A DNA stretch of 64,000 nucleotides, taken from positions 209,644,247 to 209,708,246 of the forward strand of contig OZ018319.1 of assembly GCA_963969495.1 (NCBI GenBank), read 5' to 3'. Source of the stretch: Ceratothoa steindachneri (Eukaryota > Arthropoda > Malacostraca > Isopoda > Cymothoidae). Below are positions 33,411-45,680 of the stretch, in pieces (the first letter of the stretch is position 1; the number at the start of each line of letters is the position of its first letter). Under the pieces are notes generated by a model. The model saw only the letters and a list, made by a program, of their open reading frames with translations. It did no database searches and was not told the DNA's origin. Position numbers and translations under genes: made by a program.

Positions 33411-33550
33411 GGGTATTCCCCCAAAAATGGTTACACACTTCAAATAATTGTAAATTAAGTGTTTATTAAAATACATTTTATTTTCAAAATTTACAATTAT
33501 TTTCCTTTACAATTATTTAAAGTGTGTATACATTTTGGGGAGGGACTCCC
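33411..33550. repeat. Small inverted-repeat element (MITE-like) in the hAT 5' region
   Basis: Arms of about 45 bp (33411-33456 and 33504-33550) pair with few mismatches; landmarks are CCCCCAAAAATGGTTACAC and its partner GTGTATACATTTTGGGG. The interior is AT-rich. It has the size and architecture of a small Tc1/mariner-type MITE, but I could not define a clean target duplication. Confidence 0.7.
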
Positions 33551-33602
33551 GGTATTTGAATACAGTACTTAAGTACTTATACTTCGTTACCTCAAAACTC
33601 TG

Positions 33603-34260
33603 TCAACCTTATAAGTGTATCAAAAACACCACAAAACACATGTTTACCCACCTCTCATTATAGCCAAAAGTACGATATAATTAGGATTCCAAAACTGATT
33701 ACCCACTTTCCACTCTCTACAAAAAGCTATTATCAAAATAGTCACCCACCATCCCCGTGAATCTAAAAGGACATTTTAAAAATACTTATTTGCCTGCCCG
33801 CTGTAGTCATAAAGCAATTATTTACATGGTTACCCTTTCATATAGTGCATCAGAAATTCGTTTGGATACCTCCACACCTCAGCACTCTATCAAAATGGTG
33901 ATCCCTTTCTCATTGTATGCTTATAGAAATTATAAATATGGTGCCCGAATTTGCTATTATATCTAAAAGCTATTAGAAAACTAGTTTACTATGGTATTAC
34001 TATATACAAAATAACATTTTAAAAATGGTTACTTACCTTTCCCCTGTACCTTAAGAGTTGTCATAAAAATGGTTCCTCTTCTTCTCGTCGTATCTAAAAG
34101 ACCATTATACAAAAGGAAACGACTTCTCCTTGTATCCAAGCGGCCAGTACGTAAATGGCAACCTACCTTGCTAGTCTATCGATAAAGGTTATCCACTTTG
34201 CCACTTTTCCAAAATGCTAGAAGCAAAATTGTTCTATACCTTCTGACTCTAAAAGAGCGT
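33603..34260 (+). repeat. Degenerate ~44-bp satellite, segment 4
   Basis: The same CCATTATAAAAATGG / TTACCCACCTTCCCACT / TATCCAAAAG unit as at 5.4-10.8 kb, in the same orientation, beginning directly at the hAT terminus. Confidence 0.85.
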
Positions 34261-34679
34261 CCAAAAAGCTTAGAATGACTGTATTTCTATCCAAAAATCT
34301 TCCATAACATTTACCAGAGAAATATCTTAGGTTTTAAAAATTGGTAGACAATAAAATACAGGTGTAAAAATCCTATGGGCAAAGGTGAGATAAATTTGGA
34401 TGAATAAAACAGAAATTATTAGCAGATAGGCAATTTACTATAATAATTGAAGTGTCTAAAATGATCCGAATATTTAGGTTTCTTGTAGAGAGAACCGGCT
34501 TGTTTGCAGGTACGTTTGGTAATTTTTTCTACAACTGTCGCCGAAGTAAGATGAGTAAGAAATATGTCGCGCCTTTTTTATGTGGCATCTAATCGTAAAG
34601 CTGAACCACCAATATAGTCTTCCAATTGGAGCCATTGTAGAGTCTGTCAAGCGCTATTTTACAAAGGTTAACAAACTTT
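34261..34679. other. Non-satellite island within the satellite
   Basis: The 44-bp periodicity is lost over about 420 bp. No inverted ends, coding motif or target duplication were recognised; it may be an old insertion. Confidence 0.4.
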
Positions 34680-35390
34680 ATAAAAATATTAGATAATATG
34701 ATTGCCCACCTTCCCAAAGTATCCAAAAAGTTTATTCTAATGTTTTCTTCATTACATTTAATCCAAAAGTTGATTAAAAAGATGGTTACCTACCCTTCTA
34801 ATAAATCCAAATAGTCATTATAAAAATGGTTCCTCACATACCATTAAAGTCTACTTTAACAATAGTTAGCAACCTACTAACACTCGCAAATGTCTTTATC
34901 AAATGGATACGTGTTTTGCCACTGTATTTAAAGTTGTTATAAATTAGTTACCCTCCTTCACAATGTATCGAAAACCCATTATAAAATTGTTTCCTACCTT
35001 TTCACTGCATTTAAAAAAACACTATAAAAAGGGTTGCCCACTGAAACCAACTTATCGAAAAGCCATTATATAAACGGTTCCTCTTATTCCTACTGTGAAA
35101 AAATGGCCATTATATAAATGGTTATCGACCCTTCCAATATATCGAAAAAGCCATATAATAATGGTTCACCACCTTCCCACTTTATCCATGAAGTCGTTAT
35201 AAAATAGTCATATCATTGCCGCGCTATTCGAATTGTCATTATAAAAATGGTTACCATTTCCTCATGGTACCTTATTGTAAATGCTATTATAAAAAGGTTC
35301 CTCACCTTGTCACTGTAACCAAAATGCCGTTATAAAAGTTTACCTCACCTTTTCAGTCTATCCAAAGGGTCAACATAATCGCCTCAAATA
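34680..35390 (+). repeat. Degenerate ~44-bp satellite, segment 5
   Basis: About 16 further units of the same satellite, ending near TCCAAAGGGTCAAC at 35370. Confidence 0.85.
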
Positions 35391-36657
35391 TGAAATGTTT
35401 CAATTGACTGTTTTAACTTTGACATTTTACATCTCATTTTTTTTAGCTTTTCACACACTCGCGGGCAACTGTATGGTGGAACTTTTCACTAAACTGCGAC
35501 TCACCCACTTACTCAAATTTTAGTTTAGCGTGAATTTATTCTTGTAAGTATTTTATATGCACACATGCCCGTAGAATTTGTTGTATATCATGTCTATTTC
35601 AGTCTTTGTCAAATTAAATTTTTCAATTTATTTTATTCCTATCAATTACCCCTCATCTTTCTATTTCCTCACTTGTGGCAGTTACATCCATTTCCTTTTA
35701 CTGCCAATTGATTTAAAATAGAGAAGAATAAATTGTCCCTGTTAGTCCTGAATTGGGTAATTACTCGTATCATTGTTAGTATTGAAGAAGGAAGAAAGAA
35801 ATATAAATATAAACAGGCTAAAACTGAAATAAGAGGGGAAGATTCAGCTCCCTCAACCACCCCCTGGATCTTCGCCTGGTTAGGTTATATAAGATCACCA
35901 TCAAAGTTAGATAAGAACAAGGCAGGAAAATCAATAAAGTAGTAAGATGGACCAAGACATCCGATACCTAAGAAACCCTGCCCGTTGATGGATTGGAAAT
36001 TAAGAAACTCTTCTATAGTAATATAATAAAAAAAATATACCATGATATAGTAATAAAAACAGAATAGGGATTTAACCTACAGGAGGCATCTATAAAAATC
36101 ACGCAACTATTAAATAATAGCTACAGACCCTACCAAAACACGCTATGAAGGAACAGCAATGGGAATCAGAAGAGCATTCGCTTTCTCCGAAATCAAAGAT
36201 CGAGAAGAGTCCTATTGGGTCATCTAGCTAAAAATAACAACTAGAGATCTAGTCATAGTCGGAACTTATCAAACTTCCCGACTGCTGTATCGAAGCCCTC
36301 CAAAGCCGCCAGATTTTCTAATCTGTTGCGGTCTTATGTTGGCCAAAACTTTTTCCTTTTAAAGCTGATTCTGTTCGTCTAAAGTTAGAAACCCAAGGAC
36401 GAATTGTTTTTCTATCCGGAAGGGATCTTGACGCTAAAACACAGAGCGTATATGGAAGGCTTGCTGCGTCGTTATCACGGATTCACTATTCTCTACATAC
36501 TCTTCGACAACAAAAGCACGATAATCTCCAATGCGCGCCATGTTGGTGACTGAAACTGCATAATCCTACGGACCTTAAACGACCAGCCCACTGCTGTACC
36601 ACTTCCACAAAGCGAGCAATGTCCCTCTAAAATCGGTTAGGTCTTAATGTTACTCTT

Positions 36658-36659
<2 letters not shown>
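35391..36659. other. Spacer with possible LINE endonuclease remnant
   Basis: Mostly AT-rich. Near 36160-36310 the plus strand can be read as IRRAFAFSEIKDREESYWVI then LKITTRDLVIVGTYQTS, which loosely resembles the middle of a LINE endonuclease. Around 36355-36550 an open frame (KLETQGRIVFLSGRDLDAK, then YGRLAASLSRIHYSL) has no family I recognise. Neither is firm. Confidence 0.3.

Positions 36660-36716
<57 letters not shown>
36660..36716. repeat. (TA)n microsatellite at a PLE 3' end
   Basis: About 28 TA units directly abutting the 3' end of the minus-strand PLE. Confidence 0.97.
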
Positions 36717-36719
<3 letters not shown>

Positions 36720-37700
36720 TAAGAAAAGTCACAACCATGAATAAGATTTATTTTCAAATCAGAACTAGTTTCGGCTTGCGCTACTGTCACCCATATGGTA
36801 ATGAAAAGTTGCAGTGCGAACAGGTTATAGAAATGCCGTGAGTAAACTAAAATAAATAAAATGGGCACAATACAATAAAAAAATATTATAAGAACATTAG
36901 TGGAATTTACCTGTTGGACATGGGTCGAATGGCTACAAGGTAGGCGTTATTAATCCTTCGAATTGGCGTGTTTTGGCGCTTTGTAAATTGAGAAGGCCAT
37001 TATATTAGCTATGTATTTATTAAATTTGTATTCTCCTCCTGACATATTACAATTTCCACAACACTATTTAGAAAAGACTGAAATTCCTCTTTTAATGTAA
37101 TCATTAGAGCTGTATATAATTTTTTCGTTGATAAAAACGATACTATGTTCAGAGCTTTGCATGGGAATGTAATTTCTCGAAGACAGTACACATTTTAAAT
37201 CAGCGCCCTGTTCTTTAATCTTCTTAGTAAGATGAACAGATTTACCTAAGTATGATTTTTTACAATCATTACACAGGATCCGGTACACACTGGAATCATC
37301 GTTTCTGGGACAAAATTTGCTCAACAATTTTCTTCCCGTATTTTCATAAGAGTATTTTAATGTATTTGAATTTATCTTTTGGGAGGAGGTTTGAATAGAA
37401 CCTCAATTGGTTCTGGGCTAACAATTGCATTGGTTAATAAAGTACTGGTAGAATTATTTTCAATAATATTGCAAATTAGGTGGCTGATTTTGTCTTTTAG
37501 AGAAATGAGGTTTTATTTCATATATGCTGAGAGGAAGAAAATAAACATGGTATGGAAGATTTACGGATTTTCCTGGCACGAAAAATGTGTATGGAAGCTT
37601 TCGAATTTGTCAGCTTACGGTTGTTTAGAACACGAGTTTTCACGTCGAGGAACGGTAGCGAATTATTTTCCTCCCAGGCCATTTTATATTTGGGTGAGAG
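36717..37700 (-). pseudogene. Penelope-like element 3' part with GIY-YIG endonuclease
   Basis: Minus strand from 37700: EENNSLPFLDVKT, the block that follows the catalytic site in PLE RTs. A frameshifted linker follows, then CPRNDDSSVYRILCNDCKKS with YLG (37300-37240), the GIY-YIG core written here as VYR and YLG, then KIIYSSNDYIKR and CNMSGGEYKFNKYIANIMA. The 3' untranslated part holds GCGCAAGCCGAAACTAG (plus-strand complement 36762-36790), a small hairpin followed by GAAA and a palindrome ACTAGT, reminiscent of PLE hammerhead ribozymes though its CUGANGA box is changed. The element ends directly on (TA)n. Confidence 0.82.
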
Positions 37701-37778
37701 GTGCAGTGTTTAATTAGAGGAAAAATGAATCAACGTTGTTGTTATTTAGGGGGCAGGATAGGAAATATCATCAACATA

Positions 37779-38470
37779 CCGGATGTTGCAAAAGTTCAGT
37801 TCCACTGTTTGTTTTTTTTATCTTTCAATAAGTTCATGTTAGTGATAGAAGTAGTTCCGTCAAATAAACTTGAAGTTTTACTTTTCTATCAATGTTATTA
37901 AAACGTCTTTTCAGTTGTGTTAAGATGGAAGTCACAAGAATCGAGAGCTTCGCTCTCCTGCGCGCGAGCAACAACAAGTCTGAAATTCCCAAGAGACTTA
38001 AATTCATTCGGATAGACGTCTATTGAGTCGCGCAGAGGCTCAAAAACGGGGAAGACGTTAAAGATCGACGTAATTCAAACATATCTCAAGTTGACAATGG
38101 TTTAAGTGTGAGAAAGTCCTTTGAAGGTGCTACATAACTCAAAATAACTGCGCTCGCGAAGAAGAAGAAGAACATCTCGGTGGCCACGGTGGCCAGAGTC
38201 GTCAAGGAGGAGGTACGTAAAACGGCCTCTGCCGACCGTCCGTATGCGAAAACAACGTTGCAAATGCTGTCATCGTCTTCTCAACGACTTGAAGAGTCAT
38301 GGTAATTGAATTATTACATTTTTATGATAAAAATACTTTCATGGTCAATCCGTTCATCAACGAGCATAATGACCGAGTGGTAAAGTTCGGCTAGGACAAC
38401 TCCGAGGTTCGCTACGTGTCCACAAGTTCCAAACTTTGCATTCAGTATTCGTCGCTGCAGCGGACGTTTG
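37779..38470 (+). pseudogene. Tc1/mariner-superfamily transposase remnant
   Basis: A terminal-repeat-like CCGGATGTTGCAAAAGTTC starts at 37779 after TA (37777-37778). The plus strand from 37925 then reads as a helix-turn-helix transposase N-terminus (MEVTRIESFALLRASNNKSE) and, after frameshifts, VATVARVVKEE and RLLNDLKSHG. The start of the DDE domain follows (DKNTFMVNPFINEHNDRVVK, then SEVRYVSTSSK, 38325-38430). It is cut off before the second catalytic residue where the 38.48-kb repeat begins. The spelling suggests an IS630/maT-like branch, but the subfamily is uncertain. Confidence 0.7.
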
Positions 38471-38479
38471 TTTCAGGAA

Positions 38480-39955
38480 ACAACACTGTCGTAGTATCGG
38501 AAGGACCCCACACACGTGAGTCAAAATATTTAAGGCCTGGTATAGGTAGGACCGAGTGCTGGAAGGAGTTGGTATTTACGGATTGCTTCAGTACTACCCC
38601 TTCCCCTCAATAAGGACTCCTTGATTAACGTTATATCTCTCTAAGCTGCTATATAAGTTTGATTATTATTATCTTGATTCTTGACTACTTTAAACTCTGA
38701 AGGTTCCTTGTGCCAACGTAGCGATTCAAGGATAAAATAAGAAAATTTTTAACACAAAATAAAACTTTAATTAAAACACAAAAACAAAATAACCATGAAC
38801 CACAGAAATATTACGACTTAAATACACGATAGGGTCTTCAATAACTTTTACGTAAGGCTCTCTGACTTGACCTACTTAACATTATATTGATGATAAACCC
38901 AACATCCACTTCAATATAAAATTATGCTAACTGTCTCTACTGAAGTTTAAATACCTTTGTTCCTCCTGCGACGGTTGCGTCTGACCTTGAACTCAATGAA
39001 CCCAGACACCTCAGGAATCCTGCGGGTTCTTTGACGCGAGCCTCGGCCAGATTGTTGATACGGATGAATAACTTGAAAGCCACAAGGTGACTTTGGCGAG
39101 TGTGGCAGATAGGGAGACACACGGGACTCGGGGGGGGTCTTTTTCAAGGTCGAGGACTATCCCTGTGCTTTAGGATGCACCAGGATAGAAGGGGGCTCTC
39201 AGGCGAGAGTAAGTTGAACTTGGTTCTTAAACCAAGTTAACTTGACGTTCGGTGTGACCACCGGGGAACGGGCTCGAGGAGGAGCTTTTTCTTCTTCGTT
39301 TCGGAATTCTTCAAGGGTGAGAACTATCTCGGTGCTTTGTGCTACAGCAGGATATAGGGAGGGGGGAGGTTCTATGACGAGATTAAGTTGAACTTGGACA
39401 AGTTAACTTAAAGTTCGGTTTGGTAACCAGGAACTAGCTCGAGGCTGAGCTTCTTCTTAGTTCCAGTCTTCCTCAAGGGCAAGGCCTATCTCGGTGCTTT
39501 GTGCTACACCAGAATAGGGGGGAGGGTTCTTTGACGACGCTAGGTTGAAATTGGACAAGTTAACTTAAAGTTCGGTTTGGTAACCAGGAACTAGCTCGAG
39601 GATGAGCTGCTTCTTAGTCCCTTATCTTGGTAGCCCGGCCTCTCTTGCCATGGACTTCGTAGCCTCGTTGACTCACGTATTCTAGTTTATGGTATATGTA
39701 CTGTTACCACACTGGGGTAGGGGTAGGAGGGCAGTGGTGGCTTGTGGACGTGCCGCACGAGGGTTCTTACTCCAACGGTTTTTCTCAGGAAGTCTTACCT
39801 CTGGTCCGGCTGGGCCTTCGAGCTTGAGCGAAACGCGTCTCCAATTTCGTACTTGAGGTTAAATTGAATACGCACTCGTAGAGGAGATCTTGCAGTTTTA
39901 ACTGTTCTGCTTTTCATAGGGACGAGGGGTGAGGGGCTGTGGTTACGAGATTAAC
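38480..39955 (+). repeat. 1.5-kb dispersed repeat, copy A
   Basis: Aligns by eye along its whole length with 47107-48625 in the same orientation, at roughly 80% identity. Shared landmarks are GGTATAGGTAGGAC, GACTCCTTGATT, AACCATGAACCACAGAAATA, TCAATGAACCCAGACACCTC and TAGCCCGGCCTCT. No transposase or RT frame and no inverted ends were seen. The outer boundaries are only those of the alignment. It may be a non-autonomous LTR-type or unclassified element. Confidence 0.8.
39144..39627 (+). repeat. ~165-bp tandem units inside copy A
   Basis: Three diverged units beginning at about 39144, 39311 and 39473 (TCAAGG...GAGGACTATCTCGGTGCTTTG). Each contains GAACTTGGACAAGTTAACTT-type inverted repeats and ends in AGCTCGAGGATGAGCT, which is itself a palindrome. 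Copy B has two units. Confidence 0.75.
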
Positions 39956-40640
39956 CCAAGGTGCCTACACGGCCCGGATGTTTTGCGGTCAACGTTCCGT
40001 GTCTCAACTGAGAGAGGATGGAGAGGGTCGATTCCCTTACAAGCACTTATGCGTGAAATGCAGTGGCTGCCATTTGAACCGTAATCACCTTCCTAGGTTT
40101 TTTTTTTGCATCTCAGACTTAATACACCGCAGACTCCTCTCCCTTCTCTCTTTTCACAAAACCTATCTCACCTCCTCTGACCGCTACCTTCTTCTACCTC
40201 TGCCAGACCCACTGCCTGTTTCACTACCCAATCTTGCTTCGGCTGACATCTGAAAAAATGTACGCCCCCTCTGCTCCAATGCCTGAAGTTTGAGTTCCCG
40301 GCTCCATTTCCTGGATGTCGATCCGCTTCTATATATCTTCCATACATTTTTAATTTCTCTACAGTCACAACTTTCTTTCGAGCTTTCTGCGTGATATGCT
40401 CTCATTAGTTTTGCGCTTTAAATTCGAGAAAACCTGCTCCTCGTAGTCGGCTTTGCATCAAAGGTGATCGGACTTTCTATTTCTATGTTTGCTTCAGGAT
40501 TGTGAAATGATCTGCCTCATGTTATACCTCCCTTAGCACCTTCAAACGGAGTACCGAGTTTGGCGCATGCGCACAGTCAGTTCCATCGACTAATACGCCA
40601 TTTCATACATATAAAACTAAAATACAAGTGCTTTCTTCAT
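39956..40640 (+). other. Region with possible LINE C-terminal remnant
   Basis: A plus frame at 39939-40253 has Cys/His residues (KHLCVKCSGCHLNRNH) but no family I can name. Around 40435-40560, alternating frames give GDRTFYF, SASCYTSLSTFKRS and similar stretches that could be the last part of an L2/CR1-type RT. Weak evidence only. Confidence 0.3.
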
Positions 40641-43600
40641 TTCTTTCCTTAGCAGACACTGCGGAACCTTTTATCATCAGCTCTTGTCAGTTCACACTCC
40701 CCTGATAAGGAAACTGGAGGGTCTCCCGAGAAACAATAAGGGTTTGCAAGTTCGCCATCAAGGTGGCAAAATATAGTGCTCCTTTTGTTCCTGCGGCTCT
40801 CCCTCCCCAGGGAGGACCACCAGCTTATTGTGCTAATTGGTTTGCCAGGAATAAGCAACCTGATCTTTATGTTGGTTCCATTACTTACTGCTTCTTAAGT
40901 TCGCAATTTAATTTCAAAATTACCAAAACCTTTCTATGGTAAAATATGCCATTGTTTTCCGGAAAAGCATATTTTAATTGTTTGTTCACTCTAATTTTGA
41001 AATATTATTATGTTTATTACTGGAAAATGTTTTGTTCTGCCTCCTACTCCACTTGTCAACCATTAAAAAATTGGGTATATTGTAATCTTTTTTCCCCTTT
41101 ATTCTCGATGTTTGAAACTCAGGATTTTACACTACATTTTGGAATAAATAAACCCAAAAACGGTTTGGAAATGAAGGGCTCTACTCCAGTCAGTAGCCTC
41201 TGATATCTGAACTATCCTTACATGTCAAATTTGTTTGGTTGAGTGAGTATTAATACTTGTGCGAAGTAAACGCAGCCTAATTACGGTTTTGTTACCTTCC
41301 CACGTCCCTACCGCAAGGTACTCATTAACTGAGGACGTTTTTGAGAATAAGGTATGGCATAACTAACGCTTCGTTGTTTTCCTGTTTCCTAACGTAAAGC
41401 CTTAAAAAGAACGCCTGTTAACTGAGACAACGTGATACTAGTTGAAACATTGCATAGAAATGGGTTTCGCACAATCTTTTTTCATCATTATTTGCCTCGA
41501 AATATGTAAACAAATGATTTTCACCACTCATTTCTTTATCAAAGCACACTTGAAAACTGAATTTCAGATTTACGAAATTCTATAGTAATTTTTGATGGCT
41601 CCCTACCTTTGTTTTCATTCATATTTTTCACACATGCATACACGAAAACTACAGTAGAGATGTATTTATGCTTCTCGTTTTGCCATAAGACTGGAATTTT
41701 TATTATTATTAAAAGGGGAGCTTTAGTGCATCTAGACTAGCTTTCAGGGTTGCGATTATGCATGATGCAGTTAATCAGTTATAGTAAACCAATAACAGGT
41801 TTTTTTCGAACTCGAAATTTTTTTTATTCCTCGAAATCAGCAAAAGAAAGGCGCAAGAGTAATAAATGTTCTACAACCTCACACAGCTTTGGTTTCAAAA
41901 AGCAATATTAAATTCGAGTTTGAGCGATAAAAGTTCTAACCAATTGAGAAAGTTAGAACAAAAAAAATTCAGAATCTTCAGTACTTTTCCTCTGAATGTA
42001 CTATTTCATACGTGGATGACATTATTCAATGATTCACAGTTTAGGTATGGTCTGATGAATGTTTAAAAGCATCGGTTACTTTCAAAGTTAATGCTGTAGA
42101 AATGTGTTTTTTCCTCTCTCTCAACTGGTAGTAATAAAAAAAATGAAACTTCTTTGTGGCTATTTGGTTTCGATTCGAGAATCAACTAACTATCTACGTT
42201 AATCTTGAAATTAAAACTGCTTCAAATAATCTTAGCTGATCATGCATTCTTCAGCATGTTGGGCTAGTGAAGTTTGCTAAAATAGTCCTTGATTATTATA
42301 ATCTGATTCCGGACTTGATATTCATGACATGGGCAACAATAGTGCCAAAATGAGGTGAGGCAGTTTTAATAAAAATTTACCCTATTCACCGAGATAGTTG
42401 GCTTTCTCACCACACCATTCGTAAAAGATATATGAACAGGGTATTTGATGCACCATTTTTAGTGTTATTTTTTATATAGTACCACAGCTAAATATACGAG
42501 CCTTTCTTATTCAATATAAGAAATATTGTAACCATATATTTTAATTTAAAATTTAAACGAATTAAAAATTACAAATATTTTAATTTTTAGTTATGAGAAA
42601 TACTATAAGAATTTGACTATGTGCATAACATGAAAATTCCAAATGCACTGATAGTTATTGATTGAGGTGAGGATGATAATAGTAATAATAATACTAATAA
42701 TAATAAATAATGCAGTAATATGGCACTTTAAGAGCTGTGGATCTTCTCAGAGTTCCTTTTTATGTGTACATACTATTAATTAATTACTTTCTTGCAGGTT
42801 ATTTCAGAACTTATTAAATTAAGCGAATCAAAATTTAAATTCCTAAAAAACAGGAGCCTTTAAAATATGACTGGAAAGTGTGAACCAATCAACTATCTTT
42901 ATAGAAACAGGAAAACAACGGACAATATTTTCGAAATGCAAAACCTGACTGATTAGATTTGGGGCATTTAAAGCCATCAAACGGGATAAATATTGAGGAA
43001 TACCTCGCCCTGATTAGTGTGTGGACCTTAATCCACATCTATAATGAACAAGATCAAGCAAAATCCAAGAAGAAGTGTCAGGAAACTTCCAGGAGAGGCT
43101 AAAGGAGACATATGAGGATGAAAAATTGCTGAAGCATGATCTGAATCTTCTCCCATTCAAGATAGCTAAAGGATAACTGCTTTGAACCCCCACTGATAAG
43201 AACTGAGTATAAATAGAACTCTTTTTATCAGATTCGTATTGGATGCTGCTTCTACATATGATATTTAAAGCAACTTGCTGAAAATACAGACTTTTATCTT
43301 CTGTAGTGATTAATTAACCTGAAAATATCACCAAAATGGGGCATCAATCAAATGGGAATCATATTGAGGATAATTACAGTTCCTTTATGCGTCAACGTAT
43401 AATTGGTAAATGGAGGAAATGACGATCATTAACTTAATACATACGGGAGGGAGACAAAATCCTGCTATGAGGGAGATGGGGTTATTAAAGAACTCTCTGA
43501 TTTAATACAGGGTGAGAAGATCTGATTATATCATCCCAGTTCAGCAGCATTGGAAGAAAGAGGTTCATATAAGAAACAGGGATATACTGCTGTGTTTGGT

Positions 43601-45145
43601 GCAAATCAATGGTAAAGGAACGAGAAGGAATGAAAATAACTACAAGTTTCTTGTACATTAAGGCAACTAGGGCGACAAGCCACAAAATTTGGAAGTGATG
43701 CTAAAACAATTGATACAGATAAATTTCTTAGGGGCAGCGAATGATACTTACTTTAGAAAATACTCATTAATTATTTGTAAATTTTCGTTGAAACGATCGA
43801 ACTTTGTCCTAAGGAAAAAGAAGTTCTGATTCAGCACTTTCATCATCAGGAATTTAGATATTTTACATCATCAGTGTCATTAAATATTTAGAAAGAACAA
43901 TGTAATTCTATCATTTGATCAAACAACACTTTTAGTGAATGGGGAATCCTATCGGTACCTCATTTATATACACAACAGTAAGACCTATCTATATTTAAAT
44001 AGTACTTTAGATCCTTTTACCACTCTAAGAGCATTGACCAAACAGCATTAAAACACTAGCGTCAATTTTTTAATCTGACATTCTTGTCTGACTTGAAATG
44101 AAAACTTTCTACTAGATCTTGTTGGAATGAGTATAAAAGATCATTCTCTCTATAGTGGTAACAGAAAAGCAATTGAGTTTGGAGACACAAGGCGACAGAA
44201 CTAAATCTCTTGCTGTATTTCAAGCTCAAACTTCTGACAAAGCGATGCCACTTAAAACCACAAATATTTAATGTTCTAATTCATTTTTTACCTGTAAAAA
44301 GTGTATCTTTATAATAAATGGCGCGATCTTATTAATTTATGCGCAGTCAAGCAAGTTTACATCTGTTTGTTTATTTCTTATATACAGTAAATACAATCCT
44401 CTGTGAGTACCATCCTTTAGAACGAAAAACTTGTTAATATTTAATTAATTGGAAAGAAATGGAAAGATAAAATTTGGAATTTCTATCATGAAGTAAAATT
44501 TATGACGTGAGGCAAGAAGATTTTAAAACTTTTTTGCGTGATTAAACTTTTTGTCTACATAAAAGAACCAATGCAATTTAAGTGAATTCAAATATTGAGA
44601 AGTGATACAACTGTATGTGGCCTTTTTTAAACTCCTTGCTACTTACCTTTTCCAAGCTGTTAAATATTAATAGGTAAATATTAAGTTTGTATTTGTGTTT
44701 GAATTATATATGTTTCCATTTGCATTCGTTGAGTTTATAAGGACATTTACAGGATGTTTCAAAACTGTGTGTGTAAATTTTAAAGGGAGATAGGGAACAG
44801 CAAGACGAACCATTTGCATCGATAAATCTACAATACCGTCCAAAGCTCTACACCAAAATATCAAAATCTACATTTTATTGGAAATTCTGTATAATTTCTA
44901 TGAAAATTGCACAGAATTATCATGGAAATTAAACAAGTATGTACACATTTTGACAGTGCTGCACGTGACAACAGTGGTGAAGTAGGCTGTACTTATATTT
45001 GCCACAAACATCCTTAATTCGGATATTTTAGGTCTAAAACAGATCACTTGATGATATTGGAATGGTAGGCAGATATCTGATGTAAAGGCATACCAATAGG
45101 AATTCAAGAGCGTGCTTGAGAGTGTACCCACCGCACTTTCCTATA
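40641..45145. other. Long AT-rich spacer
   Basis: No confident gene or element over 4.5 kb. A short simple-sequence patch of AATAATAAT type lies near 42690-42715. A plus frame near 43070-43160 (NFQERLKETYEDEKLLKHDL) looks faintly like a transposase linker. ACAGGATGTTTCAAAAC near 44751 resembles a Tc1/mariner terminus without a partner. Confidence 0.4.
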
Positions 45146-45392
45146 GCAATAATTAAATTGACAAATCGGGTGCCCATAAAATGAAAATTGCAAAAAAAAA
45201 AGAAAAAAAGACCTTGTTGAATGTTCATGTATAAGCCAATTTAATAACTTTAACATTTCCCGTGGCCTTTTTAAAATTGATGCTGTTATGAAAAAACTCA
45301 TTTCTAAAGAAATTAGTTTTGACTTATATTCCTAATAATTTTTTTCCAATTTTCATTTTTATGGGCATCCAATTTGTCAATTTAATTATTGC
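45146..45392. repeat. Foldback (inverted-repeat) element, 247 bp
   Basis: Arms of about 53 bp (45146-45198 and 45340-45392) pair at about 90%; landmarks are GCAATAATTAAATTGACAAA and its complement at the far end. The 141-bp interior is AT-rich and non-coding. This is a MITE- or foldback-like unit; no duplication of target bases is clear. Confidence 0.75.
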
Positions 45393-45680
45393 ATTGATTT
45401 TGTATAAACATTATTTTATTTGTCTTCTTTTCACTTTGCTCCTCTCCACTACCTATATGCTTACTTCTCGTGTGTCTCCTAATCTCCCTCTTTAGACTAT
45501 CGCTTTATCCGTTAATCGTTTCAACCCGTTTGTCTCTATCATTGACTCTTTCTTGCCTCTCGGTTTGACCTTATTACCTGTTATAGGTAAATCTTCCTGT
45601 GAATTTACTCGTCCCTCTCCTACTTCCTCATTGGTAAGTTCTTGTCTCACAGTCGGTCATTTATCTTTTACTAGCTTATA

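Larger units (their letters stand above)
32867..33602 (-). mobile_element. 5' end of a Tol2/Ac-like hAT element
   Basis: On the minus strand the sequence from 33602 begins CAGAGTTTTGAGGTAACGAA and continues with the AGTACTTAAGTACTG type repeats typical of Tol2-like hAT ends. It contains an inserted inverted-repeat element, three CCAAT boxes and the BED exon. The outer flank (33603 on) is the 44-bp satellite. The opposite terminus was not found, so no target duplication can be shown. Confidence 0.65.
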
